Assembly: GCF_015235415.1 (NCBI RefSeq)
Contig: NZ_JADGLL010000018.1
Coordinates: 1 to 59,348 of the forward strand
DNA from: Microbacterium paludicola
GTDB taxonomy: Bacteria > Actinomycetota > Actinomycetes > Actinomycetales > Microbacteriaceae
DNA length: 59,348 nt
Direction of reading: 5' to 3'
Positions 9,074-18,387 of this stretch are shown in pieces (the stretch's first letter is position 1; each line of letters starts with the position of its first letter). Under the pieces are notes generated by a model, which saw nothing but the letters and a program-made list of their open reading frames with translations, made no database searches and was not told the origin of the DNA. The translations under genes and the position numbers were made by a program.

Positions 9074-12000
9074 GTGAGATACATCGAGTCCGAAGCCCGC
9101 GTCGTCTGGAGCGCCAGCGACCTCAAGGCGGCCGCCGAGTGCGAATTCGCGTGGCTGCGGGCGCTCGATGCGAAGCTCGGCCGCATCCCCGCGGTCGAGG
9201 AGCCCGAGGACGAGATGCTCGAGCGGGCGGCCCGCCTCGGCGACCGGCACGAGGAGCAGGTGCTCGAGCGGTACCGCGAGGAGTTCGGCCCCCGCGTGGT
9301 CGAGATCGCCCGGGCGTCGTCGTCGGACGCCGACGCGATGGCCGTCGCGCTCGAGGCGACGATCGCCGGGCTGCAGGATCCGGATGCCCGGATCGTCTTC
9401 CAGGCGGCGTTCTCGACGCACGAGTTCGTCGGGTTCGCCGACTTCCTCAAGCGCGACGACGACGGGCGCTGGCGCGTGCAGGACTCGAAGCTCGCGCGGC
9501 GGGCGAAGGTCACCGCGCTCATGCAGCTCGCCGCGTACGTCGATCAGCTCGATCGGCTCGGCATCCCGCGCTCCGATGAGGTCGACCTGCTGCTCGGCGA
9601 CGGCACGACCTCGACGCACCTCGTGGCCGACCTCATGCCGCTCTTCTTCGTGCGCCGCGCGCGACTGCGGGCCCTCATCGCCGACCGCCGCCTCGACCTC
9701 GGCGTCGTCGGCGACCCCATCGCGTGGGCAGACCCGCGCGGCGACCTCGGCGTTGTCGCGTGCGGGCGCTGCGCGACGTGCGAGCAGGAGGTCGTCGCCA
9801 CGCGCGATGTGCTGCTCGTCGCGGGGATGCGTCCCGTCCAGCGCGAGCGGCTCCGGGCCGCGGGCATCCGGACGATCGACGACCTCGCCGCCGCCGAGCA
9901 CGGGCCCCAGGGGATGAACCCCGACACGTTCGCCGGCCTGCGCACGCAGGCCCGGCTGCAGCTCGCGTCCCCGGCCGGGGTCCCGGATCCGTCCGGCGAG
10001 TCCGAGACGGCCGCGCCGCTGTACGAGGTGGTGCTGCCCGAGGCCCTGGCGACGATGCCGCGACCCGATCTCGGCGACATCTTCTTCGACTTCGAGGGCG
10101 ACCCGCTCTACACCGAGCCCGGCGCCGGCGCCGACCGGTGGGGGATCGACTACCTGTTCGGCTGGACCGACCTGCAGGAGCAGTACACGCCGCTGTGGGC
10201 GCACACGTTCGCCGAGGAGAAGGAGGCGCTCGAGCGCTTCTGCGACTTCGTCGCCGCCCGCCGGGCCGCCCACCCGGGGATGCACATCTACCACTACGCG
10301 CCGTACGAGCCGACGCATCTCGCCGCCATGGCCGCGCGACACGGCGTGCGCGAGGCGGACGTCGACCGGATGCTGCGCGACGAGCTGTTCGTCGATCTGT
10401 ACCCGATCGTGCGGCGGGCCCTGCGGGTCGGCTCGCGGTCGTACTCGATCAAGAAGCTCGAGCCGCTGTACATGGGCGAGGAGGTGCGCACGCAGGACGT
10501 CAAGCAGGGCGGCGACTCGATCCTCCGCTACGTGGAGGCGCGCGAGCTGCTGGCCGCGGGCGACGAGCCGGCGGCGCGGGCGATCCTCGACGACCTGGCC
10601 GACTACAACCGCTACGACTGCGTCTCGACGCGGCGCCTGCGCGACTGGCTCGTCGAGCGCGCCCGCGAGACGCGGATGCTCCCGGCCCGCCCCGACGAGC
10701 TCGAGGCCTTCACCTACGAGCCGTCGCCCCTCGCTCTCGCTCTGACCGCGCGGGCGGCCGACGGCGATCCGGATCATCCCGACGCGGTGGCGCTGCGCCT
10801 CGGCGCCGCGGCGATCGACTACTACCCGCGCGAGCGCAAGAGCTTCTGGCAGGGGCACTTCCAGCGTCTGCGCGAGCCGCTGTCGCTGTGGGCGGACACC
10901 CGCGACGTGATCGCGATCGACGCCGCCCGCGCCCGCGTGCTTCACGACTGGGACGTGCCCGAGGGCGGCCGCGCGGTGCGCCGCATCGTCGAGCTGCGCG
11001 GTGACGTCGCCCCCGGAACGCGGCTGAAGGAGGGCGCGCAGCCGTTCGTGCTCTACGGACGACCGGCGCCCTTCCAGGCGGACGCCTCCTCGCGGTGGAT
11101 CCACGTCGCCCGCAGCGTCGAGGTCGTCGCCGAGCTCGACGACGGCGTCGTGGTGTCGGAGACCTCGATCGGCGGGATGACGTGGGATGCGCTGCCGCTT
11201 GCCGTCACCCCCGCAGCGCCGCCGCAGGCGGGAAACCAGCAGAAGTCGATCGACGCCTGGGCCGAGGCGCTGCTCGCGAGCGGCGGCTTCCCCGCCGACC
11301 CGGCAACCGACATCCTGCGACGACGCCCGCCCCGCACCCGCGGCGGCGCTCTGCCCGCGCCGGAGGGCGACGACGTCGCCGCGATCGTCGCGGCCGTCCG
11401 CGACCTCGACCGCAGCTACCTCGCCGTGCAGGGCCCTCCCGGCACGGGCAAGACCTACGTCGGCTCGCACGTGATCGCGAAGCTGGTGACCGAGCACGGC
11501 TTCAAGGTGGGCGTCGTCGCGCAGTCGCACGCGGTCGTCGAGAACATGCTCGACCGGGTCGTCGGCGCCGGGGTTCCCGCCTCGCTCGTCGGCAAGGCGC
11601 TGAAGTCGGGCGCCGCGGGGGCCGAGCCGTCCTTCACGGTGATCCAGAAGAACGGCGTCCCCGGCTTCGCGGCCGAGCGGCCCGGCGGCTACGTGATCGG
11701 CGGCACCGCGTGGGACTTCGCCCACGAGGCGCGGGTTCCCCGCGGCAGCCTCGACCTCCTCGTGATCGACGAGGCAGGCCAGTTCTCCCTCGCCTCGACC
11801 ATCGCCGTCTCGCTCGCCGCCACCCGCCTGCTGCTGCTCGGCGACCCGCAGCAGCTGCCGCAGGTGAGCCAGGGCACCCACCCCGAGCCGGTCGACACGT
11901 CGGCGCTCGGCTGGGTGATGGACGGCGAGCAGGTCATCCCAGCCACGCACGGCTACTTCCTCGCTCGCTCGTGGCGCATGCACCCCGCCGTGTCCGCCGC

Positions 12001-12622
12001 GGTGTCCGGCCTCTCGTACGCCGGCAGGCTCGCCTCGCACGAACCTGCGGCACTGCGGGCGATCGAGGGCGTCGAACCCGGCCTGCACGTCCTGCCCATC
12101 CGGCACCACGGCAACGCGACAGAGTCGCCCGAGGAGGCGGCGGAGGTCGTCCGGATCGTGCGCGAGGTCGTCGGTCGGGCGTTCACCGACATCACAATCG
12201 GCGACGGTGGCACCGCGTCCCCGTGCCCGCCGCGCGCGCTCACCCCGGCCGATGTGATCGTCGTCGCGCCCTACAACGCGCAGGTGCAGTGCGTCGAGCA
12301 GGCCCTCGCCGAGGCGGGCTTCGGCGACGTGCGGGTCGGCACCGTCGACCGGTTCCAGGGTCAGGAGGCGGCCGTGTCGATCGTCACGCTTGCGGCCTCG
12401 AGCGGCCGGGACGCGCCCCGCGGATCCGACTTCCTGCTGCTGCAGAACCGGCTCAACGTGGCCGTGTCGCGCGCGATGGTCGCGGCGTACCTGATCCACT
12501 CGCCGGCGCTGCTCGACGACCTGCCCCGGCACGCCGACGGCGTCGCCCGGATGAGCGCGTTCGCGCGGCTCGTCGGCGCCGACGTGGCCGAGCAGGCCGC
12601 CGTGGGCGCGCCCGTCACCTGA
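9074..12622 (+). CDS. TM0106-family RecB-like nuclease fused to SF1 helicase
   Basis: This 1182-residue, multi-domain DNA enzyme starts with GTG. Residues 1-240 form a RecB/Cas4-like nuclease: GFAD (Asp123) and QDSK (Asp137, Lys139) fit the PD-(D/E)XK core. Cys23 together with Cys230, Cys233 and Cys236 brackets it as in Fe-S nucleases. Residues about 330-550 resemble an RNase H-type exonuclease, with FDFEGD (Asp339, Glu341) and a late NRYDCVST motif. Residues about 770-1170 are a superfamily 1 helicase of the UPF1/DNA2 type, with Walker A GPPGTGKT (787-794), DEAGQ (899-903), and late motifs with RFQGQE and NVAVSRA. The family function is unproven; a repair or RNA-DNA processing role is plausible. 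Confidence 0.92.
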   Translation: MRYIESEARVVWSASDLKAAAECEFAWLRALDAKLGRIPAVEEPEDEMLERAARLGDRHEEQVLERYREEFGPRVVEIARASSSDADAMAVALEATIAGLQDPDARIVFQAAFSTHEFVGFADFLKRDDDGRWRVQDSKLARRAKVTALMQLAAYVDQLDRLGIPRSDEVDLLLGDGTTSTHLVADLMPLFFVRRARLRALIADRRLDLGVVGDPIAWADPRGDLGVVACGRCATCEQEVVATRDVLLVAGMRPVQRERLRAAGIRTIDDLAAAEHGPQGMNPDTFAGLRTQARLQLASPAGVPDPSGESETAAPLYEVVLPEALATMPRPDLGDIFFDFEGDPLYTEPGAGADRWGIDYLFGWTDLQEQYTPLWAHTFAEEKEALERFCDFVAARRAAHPGMHIYHYAPYEPTHLAAMAARHGVREADVDRMLRDELFVDLYPIVRRALRVGSRSYSIKKLEPLYMGEEVRTQDVKQGGDSILRYVEARELLAAGDEPAARAILDDLADYNRYDCVSTRRLRDWLVERARETRMLPARPDELEAFTYEPSPLALALTARAADGDPDHPDAVALRLGAAAIDYYPRERKSFWQGHFQRLREPLSLWADTRDVIAIDAARARVLHDWDVPEGGRAVRRIVELRGDVAPGTRLKEGAQPFVLYGRPAPFQADASSRWIHVARSVEVVAELDDGVVVSETSIGGMTWDALPLAVTPAAPPQAGNQQKSIDAWAEALLASGGFPADPATDILRRRPPRTRGGALPAPEGDDVAAIVAAVRDLDRSYLAVQGPPGTGKTYVGSHVIAKLVTEHGFKVGVVAQSHAVVENMLDRVVGAGVPASLVGKALKSGAAGAEPSFTVIQKNGVPGFAAERPGGYVIGGTAWDFAHEARVPRGSLDLLVIDEAGQFSLASTIAVSLAATRLLLLGDPQQLPQVSQGTHPEPVDTSALGWVMDGEQVIPATHGYFLARSWRMHPAVSAAVSGLSYAGRLASHEPAALRAIEGVEPGLHVLPIRHHGNATESPEEAAEVVRIVREVVGRAFTDITIGDGGTASPCPPRALTPADVIVVAPYNAQVQCVEQALAEAGFGDVRVGTVDRFQGQEAAVSIVTLAASSGRDAPRGSDFLLLQNRLNVAVSRAMVAAYLIHSPALLDDLPRHADGVARMSAFARLVGADVAEQAAVGAPVT

Positions 12623-12815
12623 ACCTCGGTCATCCACCGTCCGGGCATCTGCCCCGCCTGATCCAGAGCTCGCACCGGCGCGGCGCGCATGCGCGAGCCG
12701 CGACGCACGTCTGACGCGCGGGATCCGGTGCGGATCGGCCCTACGGTCCAGGGGAGGGGCCGGACGACACCGGAACTCCAGGGGAGCTCGCGGGCGTCTC
12801 GACTCGGTCGCTCCG

Positions 12816-12840
12816 CTCCCTCGCTCAACGAGCAAGGGAG
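12816..12840. terminator. Bidirectional hairpin between helicase gene and upp
   Basis: CTCCCT-c-GCTC pairs with GAGC-a-AGGGAG around an AAC loop. It lies between two convergent genes and belongs to the dispersed GCTCAACGAGC repeat family, with the upstream arm GTCTCGACTCGGTCGCTCC beginning at 12796. There is no T-run, so it is a hairpin-type or Rho-assisted terminator. Confidence 0.6.
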
Positions 12841-12850
12841 GGGAAGCGGA

Positions 12851-13483
12851 TCAGACGGTGCCGTAGAGGCGGTCGCCCGCGTCGCCGAGACCGGGCACGA
12901 TGTAGCCCTTCTCGTTCAGGCGCTCGTCCAGCGCACCGAGCACGAGCGTGACGTCGCGGCCGTTCACCTGCTTCTGGATCGCGTTGACGCCCTCGGGGGA
13001 GCCGAGCAGGCAGACGGCCGTGACATCCTGCGCACCGCGCTTGAAGAGGAACTCGATCGCCGCGCCGAGCGATCCACCGGTCGCGAGCATCGGGTCGAGC
13101 ACGAAGCACTGGCGGTCGCTGAGGTCGTCGGGAAGGCGCTCGGCGTAGGTGACCGGCTCGAACGTCACCTCATCGCGGGCCATGCCGAGGAAGCCGACCT
13201 CGGCGGTGGGAATGAGCTTGACCATTCCCTCGAGCATGCCGAGGCCCGCACGCAGGATGGGAACCACGAGCGGCTTCGGGTCGCCGATCTTCACACCCGT
13301 CGTCGTGGTGACCGGCGTCTCGATCTCGAACGGCTCGACCCGCACGTTGCGCGTCGCCTCGTACGCGAGGAGCGTCATGAGCTCCTCGGTGAGCTGACGG
13401 AACACCGGCGACGGGGTGTTCTTGTCGCGCAGCACGGTGAGCTTGTGCGTGATGAGCGGGTGGTCGGCGACGTGCAGGCGCAT
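12851..13483 (-). CDS. upp: Uracil phosphoribosyltransferase
   Basis: This 210-residue enzyme salvages uracil to UMP using PRPP. The PRPP-binding loop is visible as [12 protein letters not shown] near residues 127-138, and the C-terminal uracil-binding GDAGDR motif precedes the end LYGTV. Length is exactly that of the family (208-210). The N-terminal [15 protein letters not shown] is also diagnostic. The gene is divergent from tadA with a 91-base gap. Confidence 0.97.
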   Translation of the reverse strand: MRLHVADHPLITHKLTVLRDKNTPSPVFRQLTEELMTLLAYEATRNVRVEPFEIETPVTTTTGVKIGDPKPLVVPILRAGLGMLEGMVKLIPTAEVGFLGMARDEVTFEPVTYAERLPDDLSDRQCFVLDPMLATGGSLGAAIEFLFKRGAQDVTAVCLLGSPEGVNAIQKQVNGRDVTLVLGALDERLNEKGYIVPGLGDAGDRLYGTV

Positions 13484-13574
13484 GGGTCAAGGCTAGCGGC
13501 GACGATCGCCGCGGACTCAAGGCAAACCGTAGGCTGCGCTCCGGGCGCGGCCGCCGGATAACTAGGCTCGGGGC

Positions 13575-14036
13575 ATGGTCCCGAGCGAGCGCGACGACGC
13601 GGCGATGCAGCGCGCGCTCGCGCTCGGCGCCGAGGCCGCGCGGGAGGGCGAGGTGCCCGTCGGCGCGCTCGTCCTCGACCCGGCGGGCGAGGTGATCGGC
13701 ACCGGCCGCAACCGGCGCGAGCGCGACCACGATCCCTCCGCTCATGCCGAGGTCGTCGCGATGCGCCAGGCCGCCCGCGCGATCGGGTCCTGGAACCTCG
13801 AGGGCTGCACGCTCGTCGTCACCCTCGAGCCGTGCCTGATGTGCGCGGGCACGCTGCTGCAGGCCCACATCTCGCGCGTCGTGTTCGGGGCCTGGGACGA
13901 CAAGGCCGGGGCCGCAGGATCGGTGTACGACGTCGTGCGCGATCGTCGCCTTCCGGTACGCGCCGAGGTCGTCGGCGGCGTGCGGGAAGCCGAGGCGCAG
14001 GCGCAGCTGCGGGAGTTCTTCGCCGCCCGCCGCTGA
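13575..14036 (+). CDS. tadA: tRNA-specific adenosine deaminase
   Basis: This 153-residue zinc enzyme converts the wobble adenosine of tRNA-Arg(ACG) to inosine. It has HAE (His57, Glu59) and PCLMC (Cys88, Cys91), with the family-specific GAWDDKAGAAGS stretch at about 108-119. Such genes sit next to upp in many actinobacteria, as here (divergent). The length is typical. Confidence 0.93.
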   Translation: MVPSERDDAAMQRALALGAEAAREGEVPVGALVLDPAGEVIGTGRNRRERDHDPSAHAEVVAMRQAARAIGSWNLEGCTLVVTLEPCLMCAGTLLQAHISRVVFGAWDDKAGAAGSVYDVVRDRRLPVRAEVVGGVREAEAQAQLREFFAARR

Positions 14037-14069
14037 GCCGGCGGCGACATCCGGCGATAGCGTGAGCGC

Positions 14070-14456
14070 ATGCTCATCGCCGCCGTCGTGCTCGCGGGCC
14101 TCGCCGCGCTCGTCCACGTCTACATCTTCGTGCTCGAGACCCTGCGCTGGGAGGCGCCGCGCACGCGGCAGATCTTCGGCACGAGCGAGCAGGATGCCCG
14201 CATCACGCGGCCGCTCGCGGCGAACCAGGGCGTCTACAACCTGATGCTCGCGATCGTCACGGCCGTCGGCATCGCACTCGTCTTCGCTGTCCCCGCGGCC
14301 GGCATCGCGCTGATCCTCGCCGGCACCGGATCGATGCTCGGCGCCGCGCTCTACCTCGCCGCCTCCGACCGCACGAAGCTCCGGGCGGCGACCACGCAGG
14401 GTGTGTTCCCGCTGATCGCGGTGGTGCTCACGCTGGTCGCCCTCGTCGTCGGATGA
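14070..14456 (+). CDS. DUF1304 membrane protein
   Basis: This 128-residue protein has four hydrophobic helices (about residues 2-24, 48-68, 70-92 and 106-127). It carries the family pattern of an early HVYIFVLE motif followed by a conserved loop (FGTSEQDA) and NQGVYN at about residues 52-57. It opens a three-gene operon: its stop overlaps the ATG of the DUF4166 gene by 4 bases. Function is unknown for the family. Confidence 0.88.
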   Translation: MLIAAVVLAGLAALVHVYIFVLETLRWEAPRTRQIFGTSEQDARITRPLAANQGVYNLMLAIVTAVGIALVFAVPAAGIALILAGTGSMLGAALYLAASDRTKLRAATTQGVFPLIAVVLTLVALVVG

Positions 14457-15064
14457 GCCGGATCTCGCCCTACGAACGCGCGCTCGGCGAGCGGATCGAC
14501 CAGCTTCATCCGACGCTGCGGCGCTACTTCTCCTCGGTGCCGGAGGGCCACGTCGGCCGCGGCGAGGGGGTGTTCGACGCTACCGGAGCACCGCGCCCGT
14601 GGACGCGGCCGCTGCTCGCCCTGCTTCAGCCCTTCGGCGCGGTCTACGGCGGGTGGGGCCGGGACGTCCCGTTCCGGATCACGAACCGCCTCGAGGGTGG
14701 CAGGGCCGTCAGCGAGCGCCTCTTCGGGTTCCCGCGCGGCGAGTGGACGATGCGCGACAGCGTCGGGCTGAACGCGCACGGGCGCCTGGTCGACGAGGTC
14801 GGCGCCCCGATCGGCGTCGTCGCGAGCTTCGATCTCGACGTGCGAGACGGCGGCCTCCGCCTCACCAGCCGCGCTGTCGGCATCCGGATCGGACGAGTGC
14901 GGATGCGCCTGCCGAGGTTCGTCTCGCCCGTCGTGACCGTGAACGAGGGGTTCGACGCGGCTTCGGGCCGGCAGCGCATCCGGTTGACGGTGGACGCACC
15001 GCTGGTCGGTCGGATCTACCAGTACGGCGGCTCGTTCGCCTACCGCATCGAGGAGGAATCATGA
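14453..15064 (+). CDS. DUF4166 domain protein
   Basis: This 203-residue, probably soluble protein starts SPYERALGERIDQLHP and has the beta-rich DUF4166 pattern, including FRITNRLEGG near residue 73 and a late YQYGGSFAYRIEEES end. This domain is often found fused to or beside NAD-dependent epimerases. Here it overlaps the TIGR01777 epimerase gene by 4 bases, which supports a shared pathway. The biochemical role is not known. Confidence 0.87.
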   Translation: MSRISPYERALGERIDQLHPTLRRYFSSVPEGHVGRGEGVFDATGAPRPWTRPLLALLQPFGAVYGGWGRDVPFRITNRLEGGRAVSERLFGFPRGEWTMRDSVGLNAHGRLVDEVGAPIGVVASFDLDVRDGGLRLTSRAVGIRIGRVRMRLPRFVSPVVTVNEGFDAASGRQRIRLTVDAPLVGRIYQYGGSFAYRIEEES

Positions 15065-16026
15065 CCGGCGGACGTGTGGTGATCGGCGGGGCATCCGGCT
15101 TCATGGGCACCTATCTCGCGCGGCGATACCGCGCGGCCGGGCGCGAGGTCGTGACGATCTCGCGGTCGGGAGCCGACCTCACGTGGGACGACGAGGAAGG
15201 GATCGCCGCGGCCGTCGACGGCGCCGCCCTCGTGATCGGCCTCGCCGGCAAGAGCGTGAACTGCCGGTACACCCCCGAGAACCGGGCCGAGATCTTCCGC
15301 TCGCGCGAGGTGACCACCGCGGCCCTCAGCCGCGCGATCGCCAGAGCCGAGACGCCTCCGCCGCTGTGGGTCAACTCGTCGACCGCCACGATCTACCGCC
15401 ACGCCGAGGACCGCCCGATGACGGAGAGCGGCGGCGAGCTCGGCACGGGATTCTCCGTCGAGGTGGCGAAGGCGTGGGAACGGGCCCTGTTCGCCGACGA
15501 CCTGCCGGGAACGCGCCGCGTAGCCCTGCGCAGCGCGATCGTGCTCGGCGACGGCGGGGTGTTCGGCACCCTGCGCCGGCTCGCGCGGCTGGGCCTCGCG
15601 GGCCCGCAGTACGACGGCTGGTGGCCGGTGACGCGCGCACGGCGCGCGGCCGGCACGGCTCATCACCCGGGTGCGCGTCGGGGTCAGCAGCGGTTCAGCT
15701 GGGTGCACATCGAGGACGTCGCCCGCATCATCGACTTCCTCGAGGAGCATCCGGAGCTCGAGGGCCCCGTCAACGCGTCGGCGCCGAACCCCGTCGACAA
15801 CGTCGCGTTCATGGCGGCCGTGCGCCGGGCCGTCGGCGCACGCGTCTCGTTCCCGATGCCGCGGTGGATGCTCGAGATCGGGGCGATCCTCATCCGGACC
15901 GAGACCGAGCTTGTGCTCAAGAGCCGCTGGGTCGTCCCCGAGCGGCTCGAGGCCGCGGGGTTCGCGTTCGCGTGGCCCGAGCTGGGCGAGGCGCTGGCGG
16001 ACATCGCGCGCCGTCGCGCGGGCTGA
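15061..16026 (+). CDS. TIGR01777-family NAD-dependent epimerase/dehydratase-like protein
   Basis: This 321-residue short-chain-type oxidoreductase has a Rossmann GGASGFMGTYLARR motif at residues 9-22. The family CRYTPENRAEIF segment is near residue 68 and the C-terminal DUF1731-like region ends in FAWPELGEALADI. A distinctive RARRAAGTAHH insert (around residue 196) precedes FSWVHIEDVA. It starts within the ATGA overlap with the DUF4166 gene. The substrate is unknown; E. coli YfcH is the reference relative. Confidence 0.9.
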   Translation: MTGGRVVIGGASGFMGTYLARRYRAAGREVVTISRSGADLTWDDEEGIAAAVDGAALVIGLAGKSVNCRYTPENRAEIFRSREVTTAALSRAIARAETPPPLWVNSSTATIYRHAEDRPMTESGGELGTGFSVEVAKAWERALFADDLPGTRRVALRSAIVLGDGGVFGTLRRLARLGLAGPQYDGWWPVTRARRAAGTAHHPGARRGQQRFSWVHIEDVARIIDFLEEHPELEGPVNASAPNPVDNVAFMAAVRRAVGARVSFPMPRWMLEIGAILIRTETELVLKSRWVVPERLEAAGFAFAWPELGEALADIARRRAG

Positions 16027-16125
16027 ACCCGCCCGCGCACAGGCCGGCGGGCCGGGATGCAGGCTCTCTGGCCCCGGTGGGTCACTCGCGTCACATCCGG
16101 CCTGTCGGCGGGCGGCCGCCGAGGC

Positions 16126-16419
16126 TCAGTCGTCGCTCGACGCCAGTCCCTGGCGGGCCGACAGCAGCGTGATCTCCGGGCGCTCGGCCATCAGTCGGTC
16201 AGCCCGGTCGAGCACATCCCGCACGTGGCCGGGCTCGGCTCCGACGACGGAGACGCCGATCCGGGCGCGACGGTGAAGGTCGTGGTCGCCGACCTCCGCG
16301 GCCGAGGCCTCCGTGCGACGGCTCAGCTCGGCGAGGATCGGCCGGATCACCGACCGCTTCTCCTTGAGGGAGTGGACGTCGCCCAGCAGCAGGTCGAACT
16401 CGATCCATCCGATCCACAT
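16126..16419 (-). CDS. DUF503 (YlxP-like) protein
   Basis: This 97-residue protein has the diagnostic N-terminal pattern of DUF503: WIGWIEFDLLLGDVHSLKEKR, with an invariant SLKEKR. It has a ferredoxin-like fold length. Family members often sit in the infB-rbfA region in other bacteria, but here it follows a CDF transporter gene by 25 bases on the same strand. It is likely cotranscribed with that gene. Function is unknown. Confidence 0.85.
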   Translation of the reverse strand: MWIGWIEFDLLLGDVHSLKEKRSVIRPILAELSRRTEASAAEVGDHDLHRRARIGVSVVGAEPGHVRDVLDRADRLMAERPEITLLSARQGLASSDD

Positions 16420-16444
16420 GATCAGGCCGGCCGGTGGCGCGCCG

Positions 16445-17416
16445 TCAGTCGGAGGACTTCAGGATGACCGACTCGGTCGGCAGGTTCTCGGCGTCGGCGG
16501 GGCGGAAGACATCCGGCTCGAGGTAGATGACGCGGGCGATCGGCACCGCCTCGCGGATCCGCTTCTCGACCACGTTGATGTCGGACGCGACGTCGGCGAG
16601 CAGCTTGTCCTTCGGGACGCCGACCTTCGCGGCCACGAGCAGCTCCTCGGGCCCGACGTAGAGCGTCTTGATGTGGATGAGCTTGTCGACCTCGGGGCCC
16701 TTCTCGATCGCGTGGACGATCTTGTCGAAGTCGGCCATCGTCGCGCCCTCGCCCACGAGCAGGCTCTTCGTCTCGATGCCGAGGACGATCGCCACGATGA
16801 TCAGCAGCGCGCCGATCATGAGGGTGCCGAGCGCATCGAAGAACGAGTTGTGGGTGATGATCGTCATCCCCACGCCGAACAGGGCGAACACGAGGCCGAG
16901 CAGAGCGGCGAGGTCCTCGAGCAGCACAACGGGAAGCTCGGGCGCCTTCGAGTGGCGGATGAAAGACACCCACGACTGGCCCTTGGCCCGCACGAGGTTG
17001 CTCTCCTTGACCGCGGTGCGCAGCGAGAACGACTCGAGGGCGATCGCGACGACGAGGATCGCGACGGGCAGGTACTGCCACTGCGCGTCGAGCGCGTGCG
17101 GGTGCGTGAGCTTCTCGACGCCCTCGTAGATCGAGAACAGGCCGCCGACCGAGAACAGGATGATCGACACCACGAAGGCGTACACGTAGCGCTCGCGGCC
17201 GTAGCCGAACGGGTGCTCGCGGTCGGCCGCGCGCCTCGCCTTGCGGCCGCCGAGCATCAGCAGCAGCTGATTGCCGGAGTCGGCGACCGAGTGGATCGCC
17301 TCCGCGAGCATCGAGGCCGAGCCCGACAGGGCCCAGCCGATGAACTTCGCGATCGCGATGCCCATGTTCGCCAGGAACGCCGCGAGGATCGCCTTGCCGC
17401 CGCCATGTCCGCTCAT
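16445..17416 (-). CDS. Cation diffusion facilitator family transporter
   Basis: This 323-residue CDF protein exports divalent metal cations, probably zinc, by proton antiport. It shows the family hallmark SMLAEAIHSVADSGNQ (about residues 34-49), with the metal-site Asp/His pattern HSVAD. A 6-helix membrane region runs to about 225, then a cytoplasmic C-terminal domain starts near TLYVGPEELLVAAKV. Metal specificity cannot be read from sequence. DUF503 is directly downstream. Confidence 0.92.
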   Translation of the reverse strand: MSGHGGGKAILAAFLANMGIAIAKFIGWALSGSASMLAEAIHSVADSGNQLLLMLGGRKARRAADREHPFGYGRERYVYAFVVSIILFSVGGLFSIYEGVEKLTHPHALDAQWQYLPVAILVVAIALESFSLRTAVKESNLVRAKGQSWVSFIRHSKAPELPVVLLEDLAALLGLVFALFGVGMTIITHNSFFDALGTLMIGALLIIVAIVLGIETKSLLVGEGATMADFDKIVHAIEKGPEVDKLIHIKTLYVGPEELLVAAKVGVPKDKLLADVASDINVVEKRIREAVPIARVIYLEPDVFRPADAENLPTESVILKSSD

Positions 17417-17507
17417 GGCACCACTCTATTGAACCGACCCGAGGCGGCGGAGACGGATCGCCCGTCTGGCCAGACCCGCCACGACCGCCGAGGAATAAGC
17501 TCGAAGC

Positions 17508-18383
17508 ATGGTCGACACGCTGCCCTCGCTCGCGTTCCTCGGTGCCGGTTCGATGGGCGGCGCGATCCTGCGCGGCGTCATCGCGAGCGGCATCCCGGTC
17601 GACGGCGGGATCCTCGCGACGAACCGGACGGCGCAGAAGGCCGCCGAGCTCGCCTCCCTCGCCGGCGTGCAGAGCATCGCGCTCGAGGACGAGCCCGACG
17701 GAAACGCCCGCGCGGCCGCCGAGGCACAGGTCGTGCTGGTGGGGGTGAAGCCCGCCATGGTGCCCGATCTGCTGCGCGAGATCGCCCCGCACCTCCGCGA
17801 GGACGCCATCGTGATCAGCCTCGCCGCCGGCGTCACCCTGCGTACCTTCACGTCGATCCTCGGCACCGGCGTCACCGTGCTGCGGTCGATGCCGAACACT
17901 CCCTCCCTCGTCGGCAAGGGGGTCACGGGCCTCGCCGCCGGCGAGGGGGCCTCGACCGCGGCGATCGGGATCGCGCGGCGCCTGTTCGAGACCGTCGGCA
18001 CGGTCATCGAGGTGCCCGAGCACCGGATCGACGCGCTGTCGACGATCTCCGGATCCGGCCCCGCCTACGTCTACCTGCTGATCGAGGAGCTGACGCGCGC
18101 GGCGGTCGACCGCGGCTTCGACGAGGCCGACGCCCGCACCATGGCGGAGGGGACGTTCATCGGCGCCACCGCGCTGCTCGAGGCGACGGGTGAGGAGCCC
18201 GCCGAGCTGCGCCGCAGGGTCACGAGCCCCAAGGGCACGACCGAGCGCGCCATCGCGGTGCTCGAGCGCGCCGATCTCGGCGGCATCTTCCGAGAGGCGA
18301 CGGCCGCGGCCCTCGCCCGCGCCAAGGAGCTCGCGGGGGAGTCGGCGCCGGTCACCGACGCCATTCCGCAGAGCGGGGAGTAG
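17508..18383 (+). CDS. proC: Pyrroline-5-carboxylate reductase
   Basis: This 291-residue enzyme catalyses the last step of proline synthesis with NAD(P)H. The Rossmann motif FLGAGSMGGAIL is at residues 9-20. The C-terminal dimerisation/active-site block has RSMPNTPSLVGKGVTG and SGSGPAYVYLLIE, and a PKGTTERAI segment near 240. Length fits (about 270-290). In M. tuberculosis, as I recall, proC adjoins an excisionase-type HTH gene and a bS22 gene. Here those lie about 5 kb downstream. Confidence 0.95.
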   Translation: MVDTLPSLAFLGAGSMGGAILRGVIASGIPVDGGILATNRTAQKAAELASLAGVQSIALEDEPDGNARAAAEAQVVLVGVKPAMVPDLLREIAPHLREDAIVISLAAGVTLRTFTSILGTGVTVLRSMPNTPSLVGKGVTGLAAGEGASTAAIGIARRLFETVGTVIEVPEHRIDALSTISGSGPAYVYLLIEELTRAAVDRGFDEADARTMAEGTFIGATALLEATGEEPAELRRRVTSPKGTTERAIAVLERADLGGIFREATAAALARAKELAGESAPVTDAIPQSGE

Positions 18384-18387
18384 GTTC

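Noticed and set aside
9074..12622. Complete multi-gene phage defence system around the nuclease-helicase
   Set aside because: The neighbours are PspC stress genes and housekeeping upp and tadA; no partner typical of a known defence system is present.
8633..12835. Open frame of 1400 codons antisense to the nuclease-helicase gene
   Set aside because: It has low-complexity Arg/Ala/Asp/Val-rich composition typical of GC-rich antisense frames, with no domain, while the plus strand has clear nuclease and helicase motifs.
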